A DNA stretch of 64,000 nucleotides from Codonopsis lanceolata (lineage: Eukaryota; Streptophyta; Magnoliopsida; Asterales; Campanulaceae). The DNA is taken from assembly GCA_013146195.2 (NCBI GenBank), contig CM028377.1, positions 105,367,547 to 105,431,546 on the forward strand, read 5' to 3'. Each line of letters starts with the position of its first letter. Position 1 is the first letter of the stretch. The notes under the pieces are model-generated. The model did no database searches, was not told where the DNA came from, and saw nothing but the letters and a program-made list of their open reading frames with translations. This document shows positions 43,662 through 55,908 of this stretch, one piece after another. Made by a program: the position numbers and the translations under genes.

Positions 43662-45447
43662 TGTAGAAATCTCAATTTCGTACCCATGGTATGTGACATG
43701 ACATAAAATATCAAGACCTGTTAAAACATTAACAAATGTCAAGTTACATGGTCAAAAACGCAAAAGGACAAAGAAGGATGCGCAAAAGAGTGAAATGCAG
43801 GGTTCAAAGCGTCAAAAATGAAAAAAGGGGAATAGTGCTGGCACCACCCACATGAAGTTTGGGAGTGGCGCCCAGTTTGTATAAGGGTGGTGCCCGGTTT
43901 GTTGATGAAGCACTATTCCTTCGCCGTAAAGTGTAATCCTGTCCGCGGCTGGTACAATCGATCAATGCATAAAGAAGAAAATTAAATTCCTTCGATGTCC
44001 CTTCTCCAGCCTATAAATAGAGGCTTCAGGGTTGACCTTCAGTACACCATTTCATCGATAAAAATTCTCTGCGTTCTCGTTACGCTGAAGAAATAGAGAG
44101 CGAAGTGAGATAATGAGCGATCACCTCAAAAAGCCTCGACACTCTGTCAAACCTCCTCCAAGCACAAATCCAACCGGTTAAAGTGATCCCTAGCCCTTTA
44201 GTTAGGTATCCACCTTATTTCCCCGGCTCAAAAACCATAAAGTAAATTGTTACTCTGCTTGAGTAATAGACCGAAAACCAACCCATATAAGCCGTTATTC
44301 CGCCCAACCAAATAAGCCAAAACCACTGAAACTAAGCCGTCATTCTGACCGAGTGAGTGAGCCAAAACTACCACAAATAAGCCGTCACTCTGCCCAAATC
44401 ACAACAACAGCAGCAGCAATAAAAGACTCCCTCTCCCGAGAAGGACAGAGCGAGCACACTCCGCTCTAAAAGGTAATAGCCTTTAAGGGCGTTTTACTTC
44501 TAAAGTTGTTATTTAAAATTCGGCCCAATGTAGCAATTATAAGCCGTTGTGCTGCCCGGATTAAATTAGGAAATATTATGTAAAAGATTCGTTATAATGA
44601 CCAAATATTTTTAAATATATTTGTAATTATTGTAAGGAAATGGCTGCAAGTTCGTAAATAAAGTAGCCACGGATGTATTTGTTTTTATTTTCCTGTCTTT
44701 TAATGCTTTATTTATCTGCTAAATAAATATAACAATAAGCATACTTTAGCCAAAAACTATTTTGAGACAGAAAGGGCGAATTGGGTGCCTAGCACATTCC
44801 CAACCCGTAACTTAGCCTCCGAACCCGTTTTCTATCTCTGGTTTTCTTTTTTCTGGTTTTGCTTTATTTTTGCCTTAAAATAAGGATGGCGACTCTAAAA
44901 CTTTTTGGATCCAGTGGGGCCTCGCAGCACTCCTTTCTTGCACTTTTCCGTTTTCCCCTAAAAAAGGGAGAATGTGAATGAAAGGGTGGTGTATTCTCAT
45001 ATCCTGGTATCCCCTAAACAAGGGATAACTTGATGCGGGAAACCCAAAGCTCCCATAGTGATTCGAAACGGGCCATAAGGCTATTTTTCATAAAATCTAT
45101 AGTGGGGGCGCAACAACACTCCTTTCTTGCACTTTCTTATTTTCCCCTAAAAAAGGGAGAATAAGAATGGAAGGGTGATGCATTCATATATCCTGGTATC
45201 CCCTAAAAAAGGGAGAACTTGACATAGAAAACCCAGAGATCCCATATTTGATCAAAAATCTACTAAAGGCAACCGAGGCGCATTCAAACACGCTACTCTG
45301 ACAGCACTCCTCTCGCAGTTTTGATTTCGCCTTTCCCTAGAAAAGGAAGGGTGGAACGAGAGCAATGGATGTCACCGTATCCGCACGTACGCGCACCCCT
45401 ATCCAAGGGCGCACGGGGCGCGGGAGCACGTTTCCCGGGAACCCACA
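43662..45447 (+). repeat. 5' LTR (copy B)
   Basis: Starts TGTAGAAATCTC and ends GGGAACCCACA. Differs from the 3' LTR by a scattering of substitutions (for example TGTAGAAATCTC versus TGTAGACACCCC), so the insertion is fairly young but not brand new. A subrepeat of about 195 bp (TTTCTTGCACTTT...CCCCTAAAAAAGGG...CCATAAGGC) occurs twice near 44930-45230. Confidence 0.93.
44012..44019 (+). promoter_or_regulatory. TATA box of the 5' LTR
   Basis: TATAAATA with downstream GAGGCTT, at the same position in all copies of this LTR. Confidence 0.65.
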
Positions 45448-45448
45448 A

Positions 45449-45466
45449 TGGCGACTCTGCTGGGGA
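45449..45466 (+). promoter_or_regulatory. Primer-binding site (Tat/Ogre type)
   Basis: TGGCGACTCTGCTGGGGA begins two bases after the LTR end. This is the PBS form used by Ogre/Tat elements, reported to match tRNA-Arg. Confidence 0.8.
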
Positions 45467-46840
45467 GATCGTTTTATTTTAAATAAAATGGAGGGCTAGA
45501 CTCATAAAAAAACTTTTTGTTTTTATTTGTTTCTGGCTAAAGTATGTTTGTTATATTAATTTACGCATTTGAATATTGTGTTCCTGTACATCCGTGTCTA
45601 TATTTGTGGATATGTTCCTCCATCTTGCAGCAGTTTCATTCCTATAACTGTTACAGGTATATTTGAAAATATTTCTTTTTAAAAAAATTCAAAAATAAAA
45701 AATAAAAAATATATTTATTATATATATGTTTACAATAAAATTCCGGGCAGCACAATAAAAGGGACGGGGCTTTATTTTTAATATTGCTTCATTTTCGGCT
45801 CTATATTATTATTTTGTTATGTTTATTATTCCGCAAAATTTGTACATATTTGCATTCATTCTGTCATTTTATTTTGGGGACATATGACAAATTTGTAATT
45901 AATAGAAATAGATAGATTCCTCACTTTGCTTTCTATTTCTTAAAGTGGTATGCTTGCTTACTTGCGCTCAAACTAAAAAGCCGAGAAAATTCACGCATAA
46001 CAGCAAGACAGACCATACATGTATTATTTTCTGTTTATATATTTGAAAATAAATAAAGAATTTACTGCTTTTTAGATACCGCACACACACGCACGCATAT
46101 AGATATATTCCGAACTTTTACCCTACACCATGGTCAGCCTACCCTCTCGCATAAGCCAACGTTAGAATGCATATAGATTCTCAGGACACTTCAAAGACCG
46201 ATCGGTTTTTGCATTTTAAATCGTGGGTCAGCCCTTGTCAAAAAAAAAATATGTGCAAGACAAAAAAAAAATCTGCACAAGTCAAAAAAAAATGTGCAAG
46301 TCAAAAAAAAAAATACACTGGGGCTGATTTATTATTTTCTAATGCTCGACCTAGACCATTTCGAATGGTGGATCCCGAAAAGAGTATAGGCCCTTCGCCT
46401 GGGATCAGTCCGATCTCGGGGAGTCAGAAGGCAGGTGGAATACGTTGGTCCTATACTCTGGAGAAAGAATTCATTGTTCCAGGAAAAGTCTTGAGACCGT
46501 CAAAATTAAGCAGGTGCTTATCCGGTCAATTTGTAGGGAAAATAATAATAATAAAATATACTAATAAAGGCACGTTGTACTCCAAGCCGAGAAAGCCTTC
46601 AAAAAGCCCTGATACATCCAAAACTCATTTTCCTCAGAAACATGGCCCGAATTTGGAAAGACAGAGACAGTACTGGCCGGTTGATACGGGAAACAAGTGA
46701 TCGTAAATCGAATAAAGATCGAATAAAGGCGAAAAGATCCGAGGCGGTATGGCAAGCGAAAAAGTGAGCAATAGTGCATACGTCTGAGGGGCTCAGGGGT
46801 ATGCTCCGACTCAGACTCGCTAGAGTGGCTAGACCAAAAT
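45467..46840 (+). other. 5' untranslated region of the Tat/Ogre element
   Basis: A 177-codon frame at 46167-46700 is Lys-rich because of several A-runs (GTGCAAGTCAAAAAAAAA repeated near 46250-46310) and has no recognisable domain. Ogre elements can carry an extra ORF here, but support is too weak to call one. Confidence 0.4.
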
Positions 46841-48448
46841 TTGGCTGCACAGGCTGATTGTATAATGAGCCAAATGGCTAATCTGGTACAAAGCTTGAAA
46901 TCCAGTGGTGAGGTAATTTCTTTCCCTACAGTCCCACAAGAAGCATCAACCTCACATATGCCTCCAAACCTAAACTCTCAGCCAAACACTAACCCACCAA
47001 ACACTGTCATCACTCCAAATTCTAACCCTTCACCAACTCCCTACTATCCAAATGTCAACCCTTACCCATTCTATCCTCCATATCCTCTCCCAAACACCAA
47101 TATTCCCCAAAGTCCAAGTGACCTTCCTTTTCCCATATTCAACCCACTCCAAAACAGCCCACATATGGACCCCCAAAGCTATAACCCGTCAGGTCAAGCT
47201 ACTACCTATTTACCTTTTAATGACCCTGGCTGCCAAACCGAAACCGCAAATAACCCACCAGCCCAAAATCCATATCCTACAAATAACCCACCAGCCGAAA
47301 ATCCATATCCTGCCAATAATCCACCAACCCAAAATCCATATCCAACCCATAATCCTTATATTGCCCAAAATCCTTATCCGACCCAAAATCCACCAGCTTA
47401 CACTGCCCAAAACCCATATCCAACTCAGAACCCATACCCAGCTCAGAATCCATACCCAGCTCAAAAACCATATCCGACCCAAAATCCATACCCGACCCAA
47501 AATCCTTACCAAGCACCACAACCAGAAATTAACCCAGCCTTCCCTGATCCTGTCAGCATATACCTAAAACCAACTCCCCCAGCCACCAAAATGGAAGCCG
47601 ACATGGAAAACATAAAAATCATGCTGCTCAAGCTTCTTAACAAAGAGGAATTCTCTACGCGGGCACTGGCATTACAACCTTCAGCAGTACTGCCTTCAAA
47701 ATTCAAAATGTCCGACATAGAAAAATTTGATGGGACTGGATGCCCTATATACCACTTAAAATCTTATTCCACTGGCATGTAGTCAAGGGGAGCTAGCTTT
47801 GAGGCTATGGCTGCCAATTTTCACCTCACCTTAATAGGGGCTGCCAAGCAATGGCTAATGTTGTCTAATAGTGGCACCATGAATACTTGGGACCAGATAG
47901 CTAAAGGGTTCCTTGAAAGATATAAAGACAACACCGACCCTGAAAATAGAAGGGACCTTGAGTCGTGCGCCCAAAGGGAAAAAGAAACATGTGCTGAGTT
48001 CGCAGTCAAGTGGAAAAGAAAGTTGGCTCAGACCTTTGACAGACCTGATCCGGCCGAGTCATGCAGATTGTTCATCAAAAACCTCCAACCCATTTACCTG
48101 GAACATATGCGGTATCTCCCCTACACCAATTTTAAAGAAATAGTGGAGATAGGAGCCCGTATTGATGAAGATATACGGACGGGGCAATTACAAGCCAATA
48201 CGCCTCCTGCCTCTTTCCGTTACTCTAAAGGAAAGACAGCCGCAGCCGCACCAGCACCAGCCGTCAATATGGTAGGGAATGCATCAGCCACTTTTCCTAC
48301 CCAAAGTTATGGCACTGTTCCATGGTCTTATGGAGCAGACAGATCTGTCAACACAGTCGGAGGAAATAATGGCCCGAACAGAAATTTTAGAAATCAGAAC
48401 CGGCATTATGATGAACTGCAAGCCTCGATGCGTGATCTGCGGGGCTAA
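46841..48448 (+). pseudogene. gag of the Tat/Ogre element
   Basis: From ATG 46841 (MAAQADCIMSQMANLVQSL) a proline/asparagine-rich region with repeated NPYPTQ and NPYPAQ units (about residues 135-225) leads to FKMSDIEKFDGTGCPIYHLK. A TAG at 47780 splits the frame, then MAANFHLTLIGAAKQWLML, WDQIAKGFLERYKDNTD and LAQTFDRPDPAESCRLF give the retrotransposon gag core to a TAA at 48446. Both halves are in the same frame, so the break is a single stop. The Pro-rich repeat is unusual in size. Confidence 0.88.
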
Positions 48449-48489
48449 TGGCACAAGGATTGTTAAAGCCTATGGAAAATTATAATCCA

Positions 48490-48720
48490 CCAAACCCCCT
48501 GCCCAGGACCTGGAATCATGCCCAGTACTTTGTGAATATCATCGCTGCAGTGGTCACCTCACCGATAAATGTTATATACTCAGAGATGCTATCCAGGATC
48601 TTATAGATGATAATGTTATTGAAAAGCCTCCTCCCAGACCAAATACAGTCAATAACCCTCTATCTCAAATCAACATGATTGAGGTTGATAAAAAAATCAG
48701 TGTGCCCAATTTCGAATAAA
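48490..48720 (+). pseudogene. gag C-terminal zinc-binding segment
   Basis: LCEYHRCSGHLTDKCYILRD near 48523-48582 is a Cys/His knuckle of the kind seen at the gag/protease junction of Tat/Ogre elements (CEYH...GH...C). It is in a different frame from the gag frame above and ends at TAA near 48718. Confidence 0.65.
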
Positions 48721-50177
48721 TTAAACACCCATTACCATATATCCTTGTTCCTTTCTTTCCACCCCCATCCATAAAAGAGCCTAGCTGCAATATGCTCTCT
48801 TGGGACACTATCTTGGGTAGCCAAAATACTTGTGATATTGAAAAAAGCCACTTGGGTCAGTGGGGATGTTAGCCACCTTACCCGATCTAGCAGAGCCTAC
48901 CAACCAAACTTGGAAAGAGGTGATCACTCTGACAAGGACCAAGCAACAGCTTTCTGGGTATGATAGGCAGATGCACTGATTATGAGATGCTCCCTGCTGA
49001 GTTTGAGTCTATTTCTAAAAATCCTCTGCAGAACTAGTATACTACGACCGGCCCGCTTTTAACGCCCGCAGAACTGGTGGACCGCTTCCGATATATTATC
49101 CCTATTCCTTTCCCTAGCTTTACGGATTGGTCATCTACCGATCCGCTCCCTAAAGTTGAGGATCTCAAACCCCACGTCCTCAATAATGTAATAAACCCTG
49201 TTCGGTTTGCTTTTAATGATAATCTAATTGCCTTTGCTTATTCCTTAGTTGCACCTACATTAAAAGACGCATTAAATAATAATTATAACGATGAGACATT
49301 TAATGAAAAGGACCCAAAAGATAAAAATTATTTACTTGAGCTCGCAAAGTCAGTTGAGCACCAGGAACAACATCATTCATTAACAGTAACTGAAGACTTG
49401 TCCATTATCAATCCAGGGCTGGAGAATGAAATCAAAATCGGCAACTACCTGCAAGGTTCTGGAAGGGTAACACTCATGGATCTCCTCAAAGAGTTCGTGG
49501 ACGTATTTGCCCGGTCCTATGGAGATATGTCGGGGCTAGATCCAGCCATAGTCAAACACCGGATCCCATATGTCCGGATGCTCGCCCAGTCAAGCAAAAG
49601 CTCCACCGCATCAAGCCAGAATGGTCACTACAAGTTAAAAAAAAGGGGGGGGGGAAATCATGAAGCAGCTGCACGTCAACTTCATTCGGGTAGTTAAAAA
49701 AAGAGTAAAAAAAAGAGAGAGAAAAATACTCGATCTGACTATCAAATATAGTGACCGTTCCCAAGCCCAACGGGAAGGTCCGAATCTGCGCAGACTTCCG
49801 CGACCTCAACGAGGCGTTGCCCAAAGATGATTTCTATCTACCCAATATTGATATTGTGGTAGACACCGTTGCTACTCATAAAAACAGATCCTTTGTCGAC
49901 GACATGCTGGACTATAGTCAAATCAAAATGGCAGTAGAGGACCAAGAAAAGACCTCATTCACCACCCCTTGGGAGACCTACTGCTATCATGTCATGCCGT
50001 CTGGGTTAAAAAAATGTCGGGGCTACTTATCAAAAGGCTGCCACCACCCTTTTCCACGATGTGCCATATATTGTCAAAAAGATCCGGTCAGGAGGTGCCA
50101 TACTCCTCACAAACCAGGAAAAAGAAGACCTTGTTCAGCCCTCCAATCTCAACGAGCTTAAAAGGTATTATGCTTGA
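48721..50177 (+). pseudogene. pol remnant: RT start fused to integrase C-terminal tail
   Basis: DLLKEFVDVFARSYGDMSGL near 49474 is the RT lead-in. Then MTVPKPNGKVRICADFRDLN at 49751 and KTSFTTPWETYCYHVMPSGL near 49948 give RT palm blocks. After a shift in an A7 run the frame reads GATYQKAATTLFHD and then, without a break, VPYIVKKIRSGGAILLT and ELKRYYA to TGA at 50175. The last part is the usual end of a Tat/Ogre integrase. So the RT box YVDD, RNase H and the integrase catalytic core are absent, and the junction near 50060 keeps the frame. Confidence 0.72.
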
Positions 50178-50204
50178 GCCACCCTATCTGGCAAATGCTT
50201 CCCC

Positions 50205-50665
50205 CTCCAGCTTGCTAGGCTGAAAACCCGAAAGGGCGGCCTAGGCAAAAATTAGAGCAAATAAAAAAAATAAAAAAAGGAGAAATAAGGGCTCGCTAGG
50301 CTGAAAACCCGAAAGGGCGGCCTAGGTAAAAATTAGAGCAAATAAAAAAAAGGTGAAATAAGGGCTCGCTAGGCTAAAAACCCGAAAGGGCGCCCTAGGA
50401 AAAAATTAGAGCAAATAAAAAAAAGAAGAAATAAGGGCTCACTAGGCTGAAAACCCGAAAGGGCGCCCTAGGCAAAAATTAGAGCAAATTAAAAAAATAA
50501 AAAAAGGAGAAATAAGGGCTCGCTAGGCTGAAAACCCGAAAGGGCGGCCTAGGCAAAAATTAGAGCAATTAAAAAAATAAAAATAAAAAGGAGAAATAAG
50601 GGCTCGCTAGGTTGAAAACTCGAAAGGGCAGCCTAGGCAAAAGTTAGAGCCAAATAAAAAATATA
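50205..50665 (+). repeat. Tandem repeat of about 80 bp (six units) with two hairpins each
   Basis: Each unit has GCTAGGCTGAAAACCCGAAA followed by GGGCGGCCTAGGCAAAAATT, then AGAGCAAATAAAAAAA and GGAGAAATAAGGG. It contains a CCC-GAAA-GGG hairpin nested in a CTAGG...CCTAG inverted pair. Lies directly after the pol stop, in the 3' UTR. Confidence 0.92.
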
Positions 50666-53600
50666 TATCAGGAGAAAAAGGGGAGGGAAAGCACTCTTTG
50701 AAACCTCGGCATCCTACCTCCAGTCTTCAGCATATAAGGGGACTCGACTGACAAAAGAAAAAGAAGAAAGACCACGACAGGAAGATCGCAATAAAAACAC
50801 TAAAATTTTCAGGTCCTAAGGTGCAACTTAGGAATATTTGCTAAAAAAATTTAGGTTATGCATTGATTGCTTGTACATATCTATCTATTGCCTATATCCC
50901 CCTTTGTTTTCCCAGAAACTATCCCCTCTTTTGCTGCCTAAGCCCCAAGGTGGTCCATCAATGTCTGTGGCGTCCGCCCAGCCGGGCCCATATATTTCTT
51001 CTGCAAGGCACAAAAAAGGCTCAGTCTCATCAGAATGAGAAGCACCAGAAGTGTCCTCGTCCTATTCATTATCCGCACTGTCATTGTCCTGAAACAGACA
51101 GATGACTTGGATTCCGATCATTCACTGCTGCCTTGTCTGATTGCGGAGAAAAATGCAGGGACCATGAGAATAGCCTTATGCCAAGTGTTGCCTTGCAACA
51201 ATTATATGGCCGAGAACAGGAGGAGGTGACTACCTTTTCCTCTCCCCGCATATAAAAAAAAAGGGGGGGGGGAGCCCGCTCTAGCCCGAAGGTATATTCT
51301 TTTAAAATCCATTTCTGAGATCCAGCGTGCCATTACCCATTAGATATCGGTATAGCTTTGCTTTGTGCGTGCGTTTTGAGTCTACATTTTTTTTTATTTT
51401 GCATCATATAAAATTATATCGCATTGTAAATATTTGTACATGTTTTAACCAAAAACAAAAACAAAAACAAAAACAAAAACAAAAACAAAAACAAAAACAA
51501 AAACAAAAACAAATTTTTTTATGTATTGTTTTGCATCTAAATAAACGTTTTTGCATTCTAGACATCATAAACGTGTATTTTGCATTTTAAAAATATGTAC
51601 TACATTTTGCATTATCGTATGCATGATAGAATAAAAAGTGTTCATGCATCATGTTAGTAGGCATCCTATAATTTGTCTGCGTTACATTTGCATCAAATAA
51701 GGTAGTACATGCATCCAACATTTGCATTTATTATCCAATAAGCTGCATTAGGGGTGCGCTAAAAAGAAAATAAAAATCGCCAATCATGAAAATAAATATT
51801 CTCATGGCATTTACTATGTCCCTGCAGCATAAGCATGCATGAAAAATAAATTTTAAGGCATAAAATATATCTGTTTTGTCCCGTATTCATCTGAAAAATG
51901 TACCCGAAAATGTGTTCAGAAAATTTTGAATTGTATTTCAAAAGTCCGTTTCATGAACACATATAGCATGCAAAATATGTTTTAGCCTAGAACATGCATC
52001 ATATAGCTCCAATGGCATTTATAGTATGCATAGTAGGGTCAAATAGTGACCACTAGTTTAATCATGCATCGCAAGAATAAATTGCATAAATTTCATGAAT
52101 CATTACCTAATTGCATCATTTAAGAATAGATAGGACATGCATACGCATTATTAATAAAGTCAGGAATGCTTCAAAAAGTGCCAAACCGTGCCAAAATCTA
52201 GCAGATCTGAAGTATATCCAGGCAAATCAAAAAAAGAAAAAAAAAACAAAAAGAGGAATATTGGAAAAAGAAAAAAAAGAGGAATATTTTAAAAAAAAAG
52301 ATAATAAGCATGCAAATAAAGAGAAATGGCGAGCATACATAATAAAGAAAAAAGAAAAAAAGAGAAAAGAAAAAAAATCGGGAGAGAGGAAAATGCATGT
52401 ACAAGAAAAGAAAAGGAAAAATTTATAAGTGCATGCAACAAAAAGGAAATGCGGCGGCAGAAGAAGAAATTTTCAGCTGAAGCTAGAAAATGGAGCGAAA
52501 AGAAAACAACAGCAAAGAAAAGATGATTTTAGTTGGTACCAAAAGATGCGGCAGCAAGGAAAAGAATTTCTAACCAAGGTTAGAAAAAGCAGTAAAGTAA
52601 AATGCAGCAGCATCAAGAATTTTTTTCCAGCTAAAGCCGAAAATATAGCGGAACAGGGGAAAGGATTTTCCAGCAAATGTTGGAACTGTGACTAAAGAAG
52701 AATCCCCAGCAAAGTGCAGCAAGAGCAGCAAAGAACAGCGTAAAGCAGCAAGAAGCAGCAAAGCAACAGCAACAACAATTTGCCGCATGGGCACGGCAAG
52801 GGTAAGAAAAGGAAGGTATTTTCCTTTTTTTGCAGTGCATTTGTATTATGTTTGGAAAACTTTCCTTAAAGGGGCGCAACCCCTGACTCATAGGGAAAGG
52901 TATTGCTCTCCGGCGAAGGCTAAGTTCCTGAGGAGGCAATGCATTCCATGCATTTTTAGTTGTGTTGGAAAACTTTCCTTTAAGGGGCACGCAGCCCCGG
53001 ATTCATAGGGAAAGGTCTTGTCCTCCGACGAAGGCTGAGTTCCTAAGGAGACAATTCATGCCGCACAGCCGCGAGCGAATTACAATTAGTCTCATTCCTT
53101 GGCTAAGGATACGTAGGCAGTATATCTCGGTAGACGCAACCAAACACAACACGTTATACTTACCTTTGCAGCACTCATTTGATAAAGCTTTGCAGCACTT
53201 GCTCATTTAACATTGCATCACTTGCACCACCGCTACACTTGCACCACAACATTTGGTCCCCGGCTGAATGAACTACTTCTCTGTCTGATTCCTTGTATAA
53301 GGATACGTAGGCAGCCTATTTCGGTAGGCACGACCGTTGCATGAATGATAGTTTAGGTTTTGGCCGAACTACGTTTGGTCTGATTTCCTTTATTAAGGAA
53401 TATGTAGGCAGCCTACATTAGTAGGTCCGGCCATCAGAGCACTTAATTTGAATATCTGCTTAAAAACTGCGATAACCTACTATAACTGACTAAAAATGTC
53501 TAGGATATGGAGGTTTATTTCATATTATAAATTACTGCATTATAACTGCTACCTGTTGTTTTTTCTCCCTTGTGTTAATTGCGTGAAATTGGAGAGTCTA

Positions 53601-53670
53601 TTTCTTAACAACGATGTTCGTCTACTCAGTAAGCTACGGGTTACCCGTAGACTCCATCGTTGAGGGGCTC
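50666..53670 (+). other. 3' untranslated region of the Tat/Ogre element with further repeats
   Basis: No coding signal. It includes a (CAAAAA)n microsatellite at about 51450-51512, A-rich low complexity at 52200-52440, a 113-bp direct repeat (about 52840-52952 and 52953-53065, with GGAAAACTTTCCTT) and a three-copy block ATTCCTT..AAGGATACGTAGGCAG near 53091, 53279 and 53384. The complement of this last block occurs at 41520-41575 in the minus element. A polypurine region (GTTGAGGGGCTC) precedes the LTR. Confidence 0.6.
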
Positions 53671-55452
53671 TGTAGACACCCCAATTTCATACCCCTGGTA
53701 TGTGACATGACATAAAATATCAAGACCTGTTAAAACATTAACAAATGTCAAGTTACATGGTCAAAAACGCAAAAGGACAAAGCAGGATGCACAAAAGAGT
53801 GAAATGCAGGGTTCAAAGCGTCAAAAATGAAAAAGGGGAATAGTGCTGGCGCCACCCACATGAAGTTTGGGAGTGGCGCCCAGTTTGTATAGGGGTGGCG
53901 CCCGGTTTGTTGATGAAGCATTATTCCTTCGCCGTAAAGTGCAATCCTGTCCGCGGCTGGTACAATCGATCAATGCATAAAGAAGAAAATTAAATTCCTT
54001 CGATGTCCCTTCTCCAGCCTATAAATAGAGGCTTTGGGGTCGACCTTCAGTACACCATTTCATCGATAAAAATTCTTCGCATTCTCGTTACGCTGAAGAC
54101 ATAGAGAGCGAAGTGAGATAGTGAGCGATCACCTCAAAAAGCCTCGAAACCCTGCCAAACCTCCTCCAAACACAAATCCAACCGATTAAAGTGATCCCTA
54201 GCCCTTTAGTTAGGTATCCACCTTATTTCCCCGGCCCAAAAACCATAAAGTAAGCCTTTACTCTGCCCGAGTAATAGGCTGAAAACCAACCCATATAAGT
54301 CGTTATTCCGCCCAACCAAATAAGCCAAAACCACTGAAACTAAGCCGTCATTCTGCCCGAGTGAGTGAGCCAAAACTACCACAAATAAGCTGTCACTCTG
54401 CCCAAATCACAGCAGCAGCAGCAATAAAAGACTCCCTCTCCCGAGAAGGACAGAGCGAACACACTCCACTCTAAAAGGTAATAGCCTTTAAGGGCGTTTT
54501 ACTTATAAAGTTGTTATTTAAAATTCGGCCCAATGTAGCAATTATAAGCCGTTGTACTGCCCAGATTAGATTAGGAAATATTATGTAAAAGAGCAGTTAT
54601 AATGACCAAATATTTTTAAATATATTTGTAATTATTGTAAGGAAATGGCTGCAAGTCCGTAAATAAAGTAGCCACGGATGTATTTGTTTTTATTTTCCTG
54701 TCTTTTAATGCTTTATTTATCTGATAAATAAATATAACAATAAGCATACTTTAGCCAAAAACTATTTTGAGACCGAAAGGACGAGTTGGGTGCCTAGCAC
54801 ATTCCCAACTCGTAACTTAGCCTCCGAACCCGTTTTTTATCTCTGGTTTTCTTTTTTCTGGTTTTGCTTTATTTTTGCCTTAAACTAAAGATGGCGACTC
54901 TAAAACTTTTTGGATCCAGTGGGGCCTCGCAGCACTCCTTTCTTGCACTTTTCCGTTTTCCCCTAAAAAAGGGAGAATGTGAATGAAAGGGTGGTGTATT
55001 CCCATATCCTGGTATCCCCTAAACAAGGGATAACTTGATGCGGGAAACCCAAAGCTCCCATAGTGATTCGAAACGGGCCATAAGGCTATTTTTCATAAAA
55101 TCCATAGTGGGGGCGCAGCAACACTCCTTTCTTGCACTTTCCCGTTTTCCCCTAAAAAAGGGAGAATGGGAATGGAAGGGTGATACATTCCTATATCCTG
55201 GTATCCCCTAAAAAAGGGATAACTTGACCTAGAAAACCCAGAGCTCCCATATTGGATCAAAAATCCACTAAAGGCAACCGATGCGCATTCAAACACGCTA
55301 CTCTGACAGCACTCCTCTCGCAGTTTTGATTTTGCCTTCCCCTAGAAAAGGGAGGGTGGAACGAAAGCAGTGGATGTCACCGCATCCGCACGTACGCGCA
55401 CCCCTATCCAAGGGCGCACGGGGCACGGGAGCACGTTTCCCGGGAACCCACA
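53671..55452 (+). repeat. 3' LTR (copy C)
   Basis: TGTAGACACCCC to GGGAACCCACA, with TATAAATA at 54020. Colinear with the 5' LTR over its full length. Confidence 0.93.
54020..54027 (+). promoter_or_regulatory. TATA box of the 3' LTR
   Basis: TATAAATA, same position as in the 5' LTR. Confidence 0.6.
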
Positions 55453-55908
55453 CCTAGCATACCTTCTCTACTGGAAGATAAAATATGTTAAGGAACATCA
55501 CACCAACAGACCTTCGATCCATCGTGGACTGCATGTTCGAACTACATAGAAAAGATTGTAGCCATTCAAAAATGGATAGGTGTTCAAGCTTCAAAAGTCA
55601 TTATAACCGAAAAGACCTGACATCTCAAATCCTACAAGATATAGTTGGATATTGTTCTATATGATCCAATAGATATTTCTCTCTTCATCTGGTCCGCGAA
55701 AGTCAAAAGAATCTTCTTTATTGAACAAACCATTTGTCAGTGTACTGTTCATCAGACCTACTCTTCAAATACACATCAACTCAGTCTAATAGGTAATTAT
55801 TCAAGATCTTCAGAGTAAAATCTTTATCCAACAAACTTTAATATCAACACTATTCCAATGGATAGAAGATTACTCAAACAAATCTCAATGGATTTAAAGA
55901 CTCTTGAC

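Larger units (their letters stand above)
43662..55452 (+). mobile_element. Complete-ended Tat/Ogre-family gypsy element, internally deleted
   Basis: LTRs at 43662-45447 and 53671-55452, PBS at 45449, polypurine region before 53671, and a perfect 5-bp target duplication CCTAG at 43657-43661 and 55453-55457. Internal coding: proline-rich gag, then an RT fragment fused to the integrase tail. RNase H, integrase core and most of protease are missing. It would depend on a helper. The Tat/Ogre assignment is from the PBS, LTR length, gag/RT style and repeats in the 3' region. Confidence 0.9.

Noticed and set aside
47052..47567. 171-codon frame within gag and its minus-strand counterparts
   Set aside because: Shadows of the Pro-rich repeat; the frame at 46841 carries the gag motifs.
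51327..51590. Frame with Lys-Gln runs
   Set aside because: Translation of the (CAAAAA)n repeat; no domain.
52111..52695. Lys/Arg-rich frames
   Set aside because: A-rich low-complexity DNA in a retroelement 3' UTR, not a gene.
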